Of a stretch of DNA of 64,000 nt, positions 34,350 through 46,783 are shown in pieces; the stretch's first letter is position 1, and every line of letters begins with the position of its first letter. The notes beneath the pieces were generated by a model. That model searched no databases. It saw only the letters and a list, made by a program, of their open reading frames with translations, and was not told the origin of the DNA. The DNA lies in the NCBI GenBank assembly GCA_023213395.1, contig CM041465.1, positions 106,895,741 to 106,959,740 on the forward strand, read 5' to 3'. Source of the DNA: Cycas panzhihuaensis. Lineage: Eukaryota > Cycadophyta. The position numbers were made by a program, and so were the translations under genes.

Positions 34350-35450
34350 ATAAAATTCATCTTTTTTAAAGATGGCATCCCTACTTACAATTACCTTTTT
34401 ACCTTTTGGATCATAGAGTTTATAGGATCTAGATGAGTCACTATATCCTATAAAAATACACTTGATGCCCTTATCATCTAACTTAGTTTTTCTTTGGTTT
34501 AGAACATGTGCATAACTTATGCACCCAAAAATCCTTAAGTATTTTATGCTTGGCTTATGACCTGTCTAAGCTTCTTCTAGCATGACCCATGTAATTACCT
34601 TAGCAGCACATTTATTTAATATCTAAGTAGTTATGTATATAGATTCTACCTAAAATTCATTTCTAAGGTACTTATCTTTAAGCATACTTCTTACTATTTC
34701 GACAATTGTTCTATTCTTTCTTTTAGCAACCCCATTTTACTATGGTATACAAGAATTAGTGAGTTATTTTCTTATGCCATAATAATTTCAATAAGCCTTG
34801 AACTTATTTTAAGTGAATTCTCCCCTATTATATGATCTTAGGATAAGAATTATAAATCCACTTTGCCTCCCCTATTATCTAATCTTAGGGAAGAATTCTA
34901 AATCTACTATCTTTCCATAAAAGTTTTGAAGTCCATAGAAGCATTATAGAGCATCTAATTTAAATTTAATTAAGTAGACCTATGTCATCTTTGTAAAGTT
35001 ATCAATAAAAGTTATAAAGTACTTAGCTCGTCCAAGTGAGGGCACATCTATGGGACCATATAAATCTATATAAATCAATTGAAAGGACCCATTGGCCCTA
35101 CAACTTTCATTAGAAAAACTTTCCCTTTGCTACTTTCCAAATATGCAACCTTCATAAAGTTCTTTGTTAGGTGCAATAGTAAGAAGTGCAATCACCATAT
35201 TCATTCTTTTCATTAACGCCAAACTATTAAAATTTACGTGACCAAGTCTTTTGTGTTATTTATCATTATCCACATTTGATGATGTCTTTAATGCATAACA
35301 ATCTATTGGGGGTATGACTACTTTAAATAACCTATCACTATTCATTTGACCTTTGGCTATAATTTCCTTATTCCTTGATTTGTCCTTGATGTTGTATTTG
35401 TTATTATCATAGACCACTTTATATTGCTACAGTATCATCTGACCCACTAC
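34350..35450 (-). pseudogene. A copia integrase, degenerate
   Basis: Core blocks include LIYIDLYGPIDVPSLGRAKY followed by FITFIDNFTKMT (about 35,080-34,990) and the RGEFT block of the third acidic region (about 34,830), then IVEIVRSML. A hinge segment runs to about 34,350. Two local duplications lie nearby (47-bp at 34,821 and 33-bp at 35,541). Multiple stops. Confidence 0.75.
34821..34914 (-). repeat. 47-bp tandem duplication in A integrase
   Basis: TCCCCTATTAT begins at 34,821 and again at 34,868, followed in both by a GATCTTAGG/AATCTTAGG block and AAATC(C/T)AC. Confidence 0.7.
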
Positions 35451-35540
35451 AAGTAAATTCTTCTTAAAAGATGGAATATATGAAAGATCATTTATACTTG
35501 TAATTTCTCCAAAATTAGTTATAATGGAGATGTTTCGTTT

Positions 35541-35600
35541 TCTAATAACTACCTGAATGGTGTTGTTTCTTTTTCTAATAACTACCTAAATGGTGTTGTC
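35541..35600 (-). repeat. 33-bp tandem duplication in A protease region
   Basis: TCTAATAACTACCTGAATGG starts at 35,541 and TCTAATAACTACCTAAATGG at 35,574. The 33-bp period equals 11 codons, so it keeps frame. Confidence 0.75.
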
Positions 35601-35619
35601 TCCAAACATAATTTTACTT

Positions 35620-36783
35620 TTCTAAGAGTTATCTAACTCCTTAAACCACTTTTTTGTGTGTCATATGTGTGGAACATCTTAAATTAATATATTAACTATC
35701 TTCTTCTTCATTGGCCATTAGGCTTGAAAGAAATAATCTATTATTATGTCTTTCTTCCACACTTGTATTAGTTGTTCTCTTTTGTGTACTTGACCATTTG
35801 GCAAAATAGTTTTCCTCTAAGTAACCACTCTTGTAGTAGTAGGAACATTGAATGGTTCCTCTATCTCTTTGAGTTTGATTTCTACCCCTAGGACATTGAC
35901 CTCTTCCTCTTCCTTAAGGTCCATAATTTTGGCCTTTTCCTTGGCCTCAAAAGTACCTTTGACCTTGGTATTAATTTCACCCTTGAAATTTTTGATTTAG
36001 GGCTTATCCTTGATAGCTACTTTATCCTTGATAATAAGCTTGGAAACCTTGATCTTATCTTTGAAACTAGTTTCTTAGTTGGTCTCTACCTCTAGAGGAT
36101 TAACCTCCACCCCTAGAACTTTATCCTTGGTAATTATGCCTAATCTTCACCTTAGTGGAAAAGACATGTTCAAGGGATTCATTTCCCCCTTTCTTTTCTT
36201 TAACTGCTAGAAGCATAACATTTAGTTGATCTATTTTAAGTGTGCTAATATTCCTAAACACTTCTATACTGGTAACTACCATTTTAAACCTCTTGATATC
36301 TCCTACACATCTTAGGATTTTTTTAACAACTCTTTATTTACTAATCATTTTATCTAATGATCTCATTAGGTTAACTAAGCCTTAGACCTTAGTAATAAAC
36401 TCATTAACTTCTTCATGAGTTATCATTCTTAGATTTTCAAATCTACTTCTTAAGGTTTAAAGTTTAGATAATCTAGCTCCTTCATAAGTCACCTTAAGTG
36501 CATCTCAAGCCTCCTTTGATGTTGTTACTTCACTAACTCTAAGGAATATATGATCTTCCAATGTATAGAAGATAAGTACAAGTGCCTCATTGCCCTTCTT
36601 TTCACATTCCTTGAAATATTTATTCTCATCCTTTGTGGTATCTCTATCAATTGATCTATAATATGTATCAACAAGTTTCCATATATCTTTGACAATAAAG
36701 ATAGGCTTTATTTGCCTACTCTAGTTAAGAAAATATGTGCTATAAAACTTAAGCACCATTATATTTCCAATATTCAATGCCAT
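35620..36783 (-). pseudogene. A copia gag with charged linker, zinc knuckle and protease remnant
   Basis: It starts MALNIGNIMVLKFYSTYFLN at 36,783. UBN2-type blocks follow: DIWKLVDTYYRSIDRD, GNEALVLIFYTLEDHIFLRV, TSKEA, stop, DALKVTYEGARLSKL and FENLRMITHEEVNEFI. Next is a Lys/Asp/Glu-rich linker (VAIKDK, LIIKDK). A degenerate knuckle QCSYYYKSGYLEEN sits near 35,840 (a Cys and the His changed to Tyr). The protease remnant is near 35,700-35,620. In two places W codons present in B are TAG or TGA here. Confidence 0.8.
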
Positions 36784-39233
36784 AGTAAAAAATATTACCA
36801 TGAAAAGTAATATTTTTAAAATATAAAAGTGCTTGAAGTAAAGTATAATCAAAGCACTAAAAAGAAATGAAAGATGAATTCAAAAACCACAAGATATATC
36901 CCATTTCATCTTTGAGACTTAGACAAATATCCCAATTAGGACTTTAACTACTTAAAAAGTAATATTTTATATTATTGAGAGCTTACAACTTGAAATTTGA
37001 CTAGTTCATATAAGGGTTATTACACAGGAAGCCCTTCACTAGTGCCACTTTTGAGCAAAAAAATATTATGTAAGATGACTTAAAAAAAACTTCAAGTCTT
37101 TACCACTCAATAGAGGATAAAATATAAAGTCCAATATTTCAAATCAAACTCAATTCTAATATTAGACATTCAAGATATGCATTAAAATGTTTTATAAAAA
37201 ATTAGCATTTTAACATTAAAGGTTCAAATAAAATTTCCATCAACTTAACTCATCAAAAAGTACATCAAATTGAAACGAAATATGGTCATATGACCACCTG
37301 TTTCAATTAGGTGAAAATGAACTCTGACCTAAAGTTGACAATACCAACTTTTGACTCAGTTGGTGAAAGTTGCGACCATTGGAGTAGAGACAAGTCCTGT
37401 CTTTGAATAACAACTTTGAAAATTTGACTTGGCCCCCTTTAAAAAATGATTCTTGGTCACTTTAAATGTTACATATGATCTGTTAGCTATTCGATAAAGG
37501 GGTTATGAGACTGTAAGGCTTCAAAAGATTTAGAATACAATCATCAAATGTATAAAGGTACATAATTTATGATAATAATCAATGATTAAATAAATGCATT
37601 AAAATATCCTATTGAAAGAATAAGGGTGCAAACAATGTGCTTTTCAGTTGACAGTGTGCTTTTTAGTTGATATGAAATGTATGCAAATAGTGTGGTCTTC
37701 AGTTGATATGAGATGTCTAACGTAAATATTATGATGCAATGAAATATAAATATTTCAAAAAAAACATTTGAACAACCCCACATCAATATGTTAGAGACTA
37801 TACAGCTAAATTGGTTGAAAGGTAATGCAACTACCATATTAAAAACATCTAGTTGTATATCAAATTCAATAATTAACTTTTATAAATATATTCAGCCACA
37901 AAATGAGACACCAAAGTATTACAAAGCATTAATTGATTGTATTGAAAAAAGTATTTACATAAATCTATCTGCTTGTGGTTAGATCTATCCATCAACGAGG
38001 CATAAATATCGATATTTGATAAATATTTAAATGCATAAAATATCCACAAATAAAATTATTCCAACCATAAAGAAAAAAGGCAATGCAAAAAAAACATTAA
38101 TCACTGCATGATATGGAAGTCACAATGAAATGAAGAGAGGTACAAATGTATAAATAGTCAGACAGAATTAAAGTATTTCTATGTTTTAAAAATATTGAAA
38201 AATATAATGCTTAAACAACTATGTAGTGAGTGTGCAATTGTCGGTGAAGAGAAAGTCGCAGATACGTAGTTGGAAGACAAAAGGAGACATGTAGGGTGAA
38301 TGCAAAAAAGGTTGTGCTAAGATATATATAGCTGGATGCAAATGACTGATAGATCAAGGTTACACTTTCACTTTCAATAAGATCACTATCTTTCTTTTCT
38401 CTTGTTCTTCAAAGATTATTAAATTTAAAATATCAAGATGGTTCTTCATATATATTATCTTTATATTCTAATATGCATAGATTCAAATGTAGATTTTGGT
38501 TTACCCAAGAATGGATAGGCATAAACAGTCATAGACTCTAGACTTTCAATCAATATAAATGGGCAAATTTTAAATGAGATGGGATGTAAACAAGCTAGTA
38601 GACTGTCACATAAAGATCAACAAGCTTCTAATAGAAAAATATCAATAGGCTTCTAATAGAAAAATACACTATGCAGAGAATGCATAGGGAGGTAAGACTG
38701 CTCAAAGAAGAGTTTAATATTTTCTAAAATGTTGTGTAGTGAAAGAAGAGTGTAGAATCCTTATCCTAGTGTTGTTAATGCTTCTCTTATTACTTCATAA
38801 TTGCTTGAGATAAGCATTATCTAGATGTATCTATTTTGGATGATCAATACTCCATTCATGTATTATAACATTCCCTAAAAAATAGAGGAGAGAAATGATA
38901 CAAGGAAACTCGAATACATTTAACAAATAAGGGATAGGTAAATGATATATAACTCTCATAAACATGATATAGTGTTATGCAATATCACTGACTAAGGTAA
39001 ATGCTTCAAAATAAAATAAATAAGATGCGAGTATTAAAAAAGAGACTCTATAGAATAAGAGAGATACTGAATGGGAGTAGAGATATTTCTTACAAGACTC
39101 CTCTATAGATGACTTTTTTGAACATGACTAGTTCTCTAAACAATAACTCTGAATGTTGGCTCTAAACAATCGCTTCTATAATAAGGAAGACGATATTCAA
39201 ATGCTCAAACTATGTATTAAATTCTTAAACTAA
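36784..39233 (-). other. A long non-coding leader (about 2.45 kb)
   Basis: From PBS to gag there are about 2,450 bases with no recognisable domain. Homologous blocks occur in the same order in B (48,058-50,243): for example CCAATTAGGACTT against CTAATTGGGACTT, CCACTCAATAGAGGATAAAA against CCACTCAATAGGGTATTAAA, and TTGGTCACTTTAAATG-type blocks. Short local duplications occur (for example 38,625-38,665). Confidence 0.7.
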
Positions 39234-39245
39234 GCTCTGATACCA
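39234..39245 (-). other. A primer binding site
   Basis: Minus strand TGGTATCAGAGC, an exact 12-base match to the initiator-Met tRNA site used by many plant copia elements; two bases from the LTR. Confidence 0.9.
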
Positions 39246-39247
39246 AA

Positions 39248-39584
39248 TGATGGAATTATGGGATAGAGGGAGCATGGAGAATGTAGAAGAGAGAAAATCA
39301 ATAATCTTATAGAATGATAGTGTTGATGAACACCAAGGTGTTTGAACCCCATAGCTAAATAGACGGGATATGAGTAAGATGTGGCACACCGCTCAATATT
39401 TACCATTGACTAGCATTGGTAAATATCAGAATGGATGATGCCAATATCTGACAAGGTGCAATTATGTATGGCTAGGCTCTGACAAAGAGTCACAATAATA
39501 TCTCTATTAATATCTTGGTTATCTCTCCAATATGGGTAACAAACCCTAGGTGAATACAAGTCTCCAATAGACATTATTCCAACA
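39248..39584 (-). repeat. A 5' LTR
   Basis: TGATGGAATTATGG to ATTATTCCAACA, with good TG/CA ends. It is followed by CATGC, matching CATGA at the other side of the element. Confidence 0.9.
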
Positions 39585-39589
39585 CATGC

Positions 39590-42500
39590 TAGATCATTTG
39601 CTCATTTATATATTTATATTACCTATAAGCATCAATTATCAAACCTCTTTTTCCCAAACTTATCTACTACAAGTAAATTACATCTCATATCATAAAAATA
39701 TATCACACTACCATCTGTAAACTAATAATCAAATAAGCATGACTCTTAAGTTATCATAATATCTAAACTTTTATCTTAATAATTTCATATCTTCCACTCA
39801 TAAGCTATAAAATAAACTCATTAATAAAACTAAAAACTAATATTCATATAAAATAACAACCATCTACTAAAATAGATGGGCAATTAACTACTACAATCAT
39901 TAGTTATCTAAGAAGCATTTCTTATATATGGTTCATTAGCTTTACATACACAAATATAACATATTATAGTTAGTGAAATATATTGCAATAAGAGTAATTC
40001 ATGAATATTTTCTCACATTTTGCTTATGAGATATAAGAAAACTTTACCCTATATAGCTTTATTTGCTAATAAATCACTCAAACAACTTTTCTCAAAACAA
40101 CCAACTCTAGGAATGGGTCATACCACCTGGCCTATCAAGCTAACTGTAATAAGGTAATATGTACAATGTATTTCCATATCTCTTATCATATGGGATGATA
40201 AGACTTCTAATTGTAAAAACATATATTAGTTGGATTGCTCAATATTTGAACCTAGTTTTATAAATAATTTGCATTCATTATTATCAATTTCTTAAACAAA
40301 TAAGCTTGTAAGACTCCTCAACATATTATATCAAGTGGCAAACTTAATTATAACTCAACCAAACAACTTTTCTCAATCAATAATCAAAGTTCCAAGTTCT
40401 CTCAAATAACCAAGTGGTGTCCTTTATCCTTTTCTCATCATTTAATTCATCTAAATAAACTAATAAGTGCTTATTGTCTTTTATGTAATCATGTATTAAA
40501 CCAAGTGATTGGTCATTATTCCATCAACCATGCATCATTTCATTTATGGGATCAATATCAAGCCCAAGATGTATTTGTTATCATTATTTCAAGTTCTCGC
40601 ATGTTTCATAATGAAAAATTTTAACCTCTAATATATCATAAATGAGTCTTAATGTGTCACTTTTTACAACTTTTCAATAAAAAATATATCTAAATTTATC
40701 ATTACACTTTTATTTTCATCATTACATACTCGTGAGCTTTTAAAATCATTAAAAAAAATGCTAAATCATATCTCAAACTATTCAAAAAATTAACCTTTTA
40801 GTATGCAAAAAATAACTTGCTCAACTTTACCTATTAAAATTTCCATGATGTGATCTCCAAAATATACCTTGCAACTATTTGTTGTGATTTTGACTAAATC
40901 TTCTTTCCAATGCAATTGATAGCACTCAAATTTGGTTTCGTATGAAGAAGTTATGCAATGAAAAGTAGTATGTCATATAAAATTGAAACATATCAACAAA
41001 TGATGTTAAGCACCTTCATCATTTCACTTGTGGTTGTGTTATTCATTCCATGTGACTATATGGGTTTATGAAGGGACTTGGGACTTCACACAAATATCCA
41101 ATTTTATGAAATATCATCAAAACATTATAAAAAATAAATTTTATATCATATTGTTATGTTGTCATTTAGGATTTCTATGACAATTTTTGGGCAATATCTC
41201 TATAGTTCTCTTTATATAATTAATGTCATATAAAAACATTTATGCATTTACAATTATGGAGGAACAATAGGTGGTGAATTTATGTTGATTTCTTTTATGG
41301 GTGTGAGTATTTTTAGTTGAGCTCCATGTAATTTCTTCCATGAGTGTTTCAAAGTGATATGTGAGTAAATTTTCTATGTGTTAGGTTACAAACCTATGGG
41401 CATATGCATTTTTGGATGCAATGCTTGTAGATTCACCTTTTAAACTTGTATGGCAAATTCGAACTAATGGCATTGGGAAACTTCATTTTTGTTAGGCAAC
41501 CTCAAATAATAGATTGAAAAAATACTTGCCTTAATAGGACTTTATCTATTTATTTCTTCAATGTGCATGTTGATAATACTCATTAGCTAAATTTTAAACT
41601 CTGATGATTTCACTAGATTTCTAAACTCTGCTTAAGGATATCTCTCATGAGACCATCATGATAAATTAGATCAATACAAAATGATATATATATTCTCTAC
41701 CCAAAACTTTATTAATAAGCATCCTTATTTCGTTTGTAACCTTACATAAATGACCCTTATTTATGATTATTATAACCCTTATTTATGATGTCTATTGTGA
41801 TGCTCAATAATATTCTACAACCTACAATATCTTCATAATATCTATGTGCCCATATACTAGGACCAATGAAAGGATTATGTGCCCGATAGTATAAGCAAAT
41901 ATAAATGAATAATAATTGTTACCCATCATGCACTAAACATTTCAAACACTCATAACATCACTACTAGTCACCTCAAACCCTAGTATCAAATTTGTCTCCT
42001 TAAACATATTGAATAATGCCCCCTCATAGTAATTTTTGTAAGCAACTCAATAATACAAAAACAACAATAATAAATTCAACATATTAATATAAGACTCAAA
42101 TACTTAATTTCTTACTCCGTACCTATCAACACTACATTAATCTCATAATGTAACAAATTCAATAGGGAACAATCACATTAAGATACCAAGGAAATGGCTT
42201 GATATGGTAGTGAATCTCCATTTGAATGCTTGCAACAATATCCACAAGACTAAATCAATTTCAAACACTATATCTACAGTTATACATGTCTCTTGTATCA
42301 ACTCTCTCTCAATTTAATAGGTTATGTAGGCATGTTTTGGTGTTTTTAAGTAATATAGAATCTTCTCCATATTATTATTAACTTGATAAAATTCTATATA
42401 TCTAGAGCATAGGTCTACGTAGATAAATAATTGTCCATATCAATGAAATAATCAAGTTTTTACTATTGTCATAACTTTAACACTTTTATCTAACCGCTAA

Positions 42501-42757
42501 TAGATAGTCACATCTCCTCATTATATCCTAGTTTTTTACTTATCAAATTAGTTTGATATTGGATTATGATACTCACTTACTTTTGGTTTAGTATTGGCTC
42601 TCATAATGCTGCATGGATCATCCCCAGATGACAAAGATCATCACCATGTATATATGGACTTTAACATTTTACTAGTTAGCTTATTTTTTACTTCTATTAT
42701 GTAACTCTGATTTAACATCTCAATAGGATCTTTACGTATGCCCTGTACTTTATATTA
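39590..42757 (-). other. C interior, unrecognised
   Basis: About 3.2 kb between element A and the PBS of C. Very AT-rich; no gag, protease, RT or integrase motif could be recognised on either strand, and no open frame over 60 codons occurs. Either C is a non-coding large LTR element or its genes have decayed beyond recognition or been lost. Confidence 0.5.
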
Positions 42758-42769
42758 GCTCTAATACCA
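42758..42769 (-). other. C primer binding site
   Basis: Minus strand TGGTATTAGAGC, one transition from the initiator-Met site, directly against the C 5' LTR at 42,770. Confidence 0.8.
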
Positions 42770-43218
42770 TTTAAATTTTCTAAAATAACTTATGTAGAAG
42801 GCTATAATCAAGCAAAAGAAAATATAATTGTATGATTAATTAAGCATATAATAAACACAATAAATGAATAAGGCTAAGAAAAAAGGGTCAATTATACAAA
42901 CACCACATGTGATACTATGTTTAGTGTAAAAACCCATAAATGAAAAAATGATCTCTAAATATATATGAGATCTTATACTAAGAAAAAATAATCAATGATC
43001 CACATGGTTAGTCATCTTATCCATATAAGGAGGAGGAGGTGATCTAATTTTCTTTTTAATATGTGTTACCCTTATATAGAAGTGTCACCATATCATCATC
43101 TAATTATATTTCATTATTACATCAATTTATCATATTATGTATTAGAGAACCTTTCACATTAATCAATCATCACTATATCAATATTATATCAATAACCATA
43201 AAAAATAATATTTTAACA
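42770..43218 (-). repeat. C 5' LTR (intact copy)
   Basis: 449 bases from TTTAAATTTTC to TTTTAACA. It aligns with 25,695-26,054 followed by 33,139-33,228, which shows that the LINE interrupts only the other copy. Confidence 0.9.
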
Positions 43219-43260
43219 TAATATTATAGTAAAAAATAAATCTATTAATAATATATAATG
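43219..43260. other. Short AT-rich spacer between C and B
   Basis: 42 bases that start with the C target duplication TAATA and precede the B target duplication TGTAT (43,261-43,265). Probably a remnant of the DNA that both elements entered. Confidence 0.5.
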
Positions 43261-43265
43261 TGTAT

Positions 43266-43549
43266 TGATGGAATCAAGAGAGAAAAGAAGTAGAATAAAA
43301 TGCAAGAGAGGGCACTACCAACATTCCATAAGAATAGTAGTGTTGATAAACCCTAGGGTCTTTAGACCCCTTGAATAAATAAGTGGGACTAAGAGAGATT
43401 TAGCATATCTCTTAAGGTCTATTGCTGATCACCATTGATAAACACCTGACATGCTGCCACAATAATATCTCCATCGATCTAAGTTATAATCCCATTGTGG
43501 TAATCTCCCCAAGGAGGATACATATCCCGATATGGGCATTATTCAATCA
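43266..43549 (-). repeat. B 3' LTR
   Basis: TGATGGAATCAAG to ATTCAATCA. It parallels 50,258-50,541 (GGCACTACCAACATTCC, TAATATCTCCATC, AATCTCCCCAAGG). Confidence 0.9.
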
Positions 43550-43559
43550 TTTCTCCCCC

Positions 43560-45500
43560 ATAATACCTATTTGGGAAAATTCCAAGTTTATCTCTAAATT
43601 TAATAAACGTTATTTTACCAAGTGCCTTTATGAATATGTTTGTCATATGTTCTTCAGTATTGCAAAAAACCAATTTTAATTCACCTTGTTATACCATCTC
43701 TTTGATGAAGTGATATTGTGTTTTAAGGTGCTTTGTCCTAACATGAAACATTAGATTTCTAATCATCTAAATGGTGCTTTAATTATCATAAAGTAACTAT
43801 GGGATGTTAGAATTTACCAAAGTACTCTGATACCATGTTGGAATTTGATCACAACTCTAATAACATGTTAGAATTACTCAAAGTAGCAGGTGAAATCATG
43901 TAACTCAAGCCATATTCAAAGTACACTTATGAAGTAGTATTGTATTAACCCATTGTGAAGAGAATACATTAGATTTCCAATAGTTGGTAGTGTTGATGAA
44001 TACTAGGGTTTAAAACGCCATAAGATATATACTTTTGAGAAAGGAGGGAAACGTCCTCGACTTCCAATTTAAAATAATATAAAATAATAATAATGCACAA
44101 TAAAATAATCTTGCCTTATTTACCATGAAGAAGTGTGCACTCACATGTTTCTAAGGTGGGAGTTAGGTGAGGAACATTAACCCCGTCATAGGGGACCAAC
44201 CTATTTTTCCTATAAATCTTGAAGAATCTTCTAAGCTAAACTATCTCACAAACTCCTATTATAGTTGCTTTATACTATGTTATTACAGTAGAAATAGATA
44301 TTATTAATTGCTACTTTGAACTCTATGTTATTATTGCTAAACCCAAACTTAATATATATCCTGAAGTAGATTTCCTTTCATCTATACAACCTACCCATTC
44401 TAAGTATATATAGCCAATCAACCTATAATCCCCTGATGACCTATAATGTAACCTATATCTAATAGCACCTCTGAGATACCTGAGAATCCTTTTAGTTACT
44501 TACCAATGTTTTAGCTTAATTTGATGCATAAATCTAGAAACTGCATTGATTGCATACATGATGTTTAGTCAATTTGAAGTCAAGTAAATTAAGCTTCCAA
44601 TTAATTACCTATAAAGTGTAGGATCAACTAATTCTAATTCCTCAAAGTTGGACAATTTCAACCCAACCTCTACTGGTATTATAAATGGCTTACGACTACT
44701 AATATTAAACTTATGCAATATATCTAATGTGTATTTCCTTTAGAAAACAAATATCTCCTTTTTATCCTATCATACTTCTATGCCTAAGAAGTAATGCATA
44801 AGTCCCAGTTATATCATCTCATATTCTTTGCACATATATTTCTTAAACTTTTAGGATAAATAATCATAGTTCCTAATATATATGTGGATATCCATATATA
44901 ATCCCATAATTAGTACTAAGCTTCCTTCCATTTTATATATAAATTAGGGTCTGATTAGCTTCTTTGAAATCCTTTATCTTTAAAATACTTATCAATCCTA
45001 AAGTACCATGCTCTAGGTGCTTACTTGAGTCCATATAAAGCCTTTTAAAGTTTGTAGACCTTGTCTTCTTCTCCTTTCACTTCAAACCCCTTGGGTTGTT
45101 GAAAATAAATCTTCTCATCTACATAGCCATTCAAGAAGGTACTTTTCACATCCATTTGATGTATTATCTAATATTATTATGTAGCTAAGGTTGTGATTAA
45201 CCTAACTATTTCTAACCTTGCAATAAGTGTAAATGTCTCATTATAATTTATGCACTCAATTTGAGCATAGTCTTTTCTTATCTTATATTTATTAATAGGC
45301 ATATTTGATTTATACTTGGTCTTATAGACCTATTTTGTTCTAATATCATTCCTATTAGGTGGCAAATCTATTAACTCTGATATGTTATTTTTCACTAAGG
45401 TATTATACTCTTCCTCTATTATTTTTTTTAATTCATCTTGATTATTTGCCTCTTTAAAGTTATGAGGCTCATTAGACTCCATAACTTAAGTCATAAATAG
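43560..45500 (-). pseudogene. B copia RT and RNase H, degenerate
   Basis: RNase H pieces include ERKSTSGYILSLG (about 44,390), STVIT and VCEIV (44,250) before the insert, and DKHIHKGTW-like C-terminal remnants at 43,620. RT pieces run from about 45,400 to 44,600 and include TGTYALLLRHRSM-type fragments of the block LMHYFLG. Frames change often and I could not read an intact YVDD box. Confidence 0.6.
43805..44188 (-). mobile_element. 384-bp LTR-like insert inside B RNase H
   Basis: It runs from TGTTAGAATTTACC to CCCCGTCA and splits the RNase H between RKNRLVP and IVTL. The flanks TATGGGA and TAGGGGA are a plausible but imperfect duplication. Its left 80 bases are three imperfect repeats of about 30 bases joining an LTR-like start TGTT(A/G)GAATT with a PBS-like CTCT(G/A)ATA(C/A)CA. 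A solo LTR or miniature LTR element is most likely; no mate is in the window. Confidence 0.5.
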
Positions 45501-45649
45501 AAAGTTCATCCTTTTAGATCTTGTAGTTCTTCTCTTAAAGTTATTGTCTAAGATGTTTTAAGGGTTATGAGCCCTTTATATCCATTTAGAGACCCTTTGA
45601 TTTGAAGTAGAGGGTCTTGTTTTATTTACATTAGGTACATTTGTACCAC

Positions 45650-46750
45650 TTGAGTTAAAGTCCACTTTAACCATGATATTTTTACCTTTGTCTTTTTTAA
45701 TAACTTCTTCTTAATAGAATTCATCTTCTTTGAAGATGACATCCCTACTCATAATAATTCTTTTGCCTCTTGGATCATAAAGTTTATAAGATTTATAAGC
45801 GTTACTATATCTTATAAATATCCACTTGGTACTCTTATCATTTAATTTTGTCCTCTTTTATTCTAGGATATGTACATGAACTATGCACCCAAAAACTCTT
45901 AAGTATTTAATACTTGGATTGTAACATGTCAAAGCTTTTATAGGTGCAACCCATCTCACTACTTTAGTGGTATACTTATTCAACAAATAAATAATTATAT
46001 ATAAAGCTTATGCCCAATATTCATTACCTTGATGCTTATCCTTAAATATACTTCTTGCCATCTTAATAATAGTCTTGATCTTTCTTTCTGCAACCCTATT
46101 AAATATTTATAAAAATCTTTAAAATATTTCTTATCCCAAAAATATTTACAATAATCTTTAAAATTATTTAAAATAGATTCTCCCTTATTATCTAATCTTA
46201 AGGTTAAAATTTTAACTCCACTTTATCTTTCAACCATACTTTTGAAGGATTGGAGTGCATCTAACTTGAACTTGAGAAAAAAAATCTAAGTTATCCTTAT
46301 GAAATCATCATTGAATATCATGAAACACTGGAGTCCTCTAAGTAAATCCATATCCATTGGACCACATAAATCTGTATATACTAATTAAAGAGGCCCATTG
46401 GCCCTATAACTTTCATTAAGGAATCTATCCCTTTATTGTTTACTAAGTATACGCTCTTCACACAATTCTTGATCATGTTTCATATTAGGTAGTCCTATCA
46501 CCATTTCCATCTTTTTCATTAAGTCTAAACTATTATAGTTCATATGGCCAAGTCTTTTGGGTCATGTTTTATTATCCATATTGGTTGAAACCTTTAAGGC
46601 ATAATAATCAATTGGGGGGATAATTAGTTTGAATAATTTATCACTAGTCATTTGTCCCTTAGCCACTATTACTTTATTCCTTGGCTTATCTTTGATTGTG
46701 CACTCTCCATTGTCAAATATTACCTTGTACTTTTACTCTATCATTTGTCA
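45650..46750 (-). pseudogene. B copia integrase, degenerate
   Basis: A pre-integrase GHMNYNSLDLMKKMEMVIG motif (about 46,540) is followed by ANGPL..YTDLCGPMDMDLL (46,400-46,340), FNDDFIRIT (46,310) and LRLDNKGEFILNNFKDY (about 46,190). These supply positions for the three acidic residues (YTDLCG, DDF, GEF). Stops and one internal deletion near 46,110 break it. Hinge remnants extend to 45,650. Confidence 0.75.
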
Positions 46751-46783
46751 TGTTTATAACAATTTTTTTTTTAGTACTGGGAT

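Larger units (their letters stand above)
33296..39584 (-). mobile_element. A: Ty1/copia element inserted inside C, RT deleted
   Basis: LTRs at 33,296-33,631 and 39,248-39,584 (336 and 337 bases). Flanks CATGA (33,291-33,295) and CATGC (39,585-39,589) form a target duplication. PBS at 39,234-39,245; PPT beside the 3' LTR. Order on the minus strand: leader (2.4 kb), gag (36,783), charged linker, zinc knuckle, protease, integrase, RT start, RNase H end. Most of RT is missing at about 33,900. It shares LTR and protein family with element B at 43.3-50.5 kb. Confidence 0.9.
25690..43223 (-). mobile_element. C: old LTR retrotransposon hosting a LINE and copia element A
   Basis: The 5' LTR is 42,770-43,218 (449 bases). 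The 3' LTR is 25,695-26,054 plus 33,139-33,228 (450 bases in total), split by the LINE. Flanks GAATA (25,690-25,694) and TAATA (43,219-43,223) are a 4-of-5 target duplication. The minus-strand PBS (42,758-42,769) is TGGTATTAGAGC and the PPT (33,229-33,236) ATGGGGAG; both lie in the right places. The element's own interior is 33,237-33,290 and about 39,590-42,757, where I recognise no coding domain. Class (copia or other) is undetermined. Confidence 0.85.
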
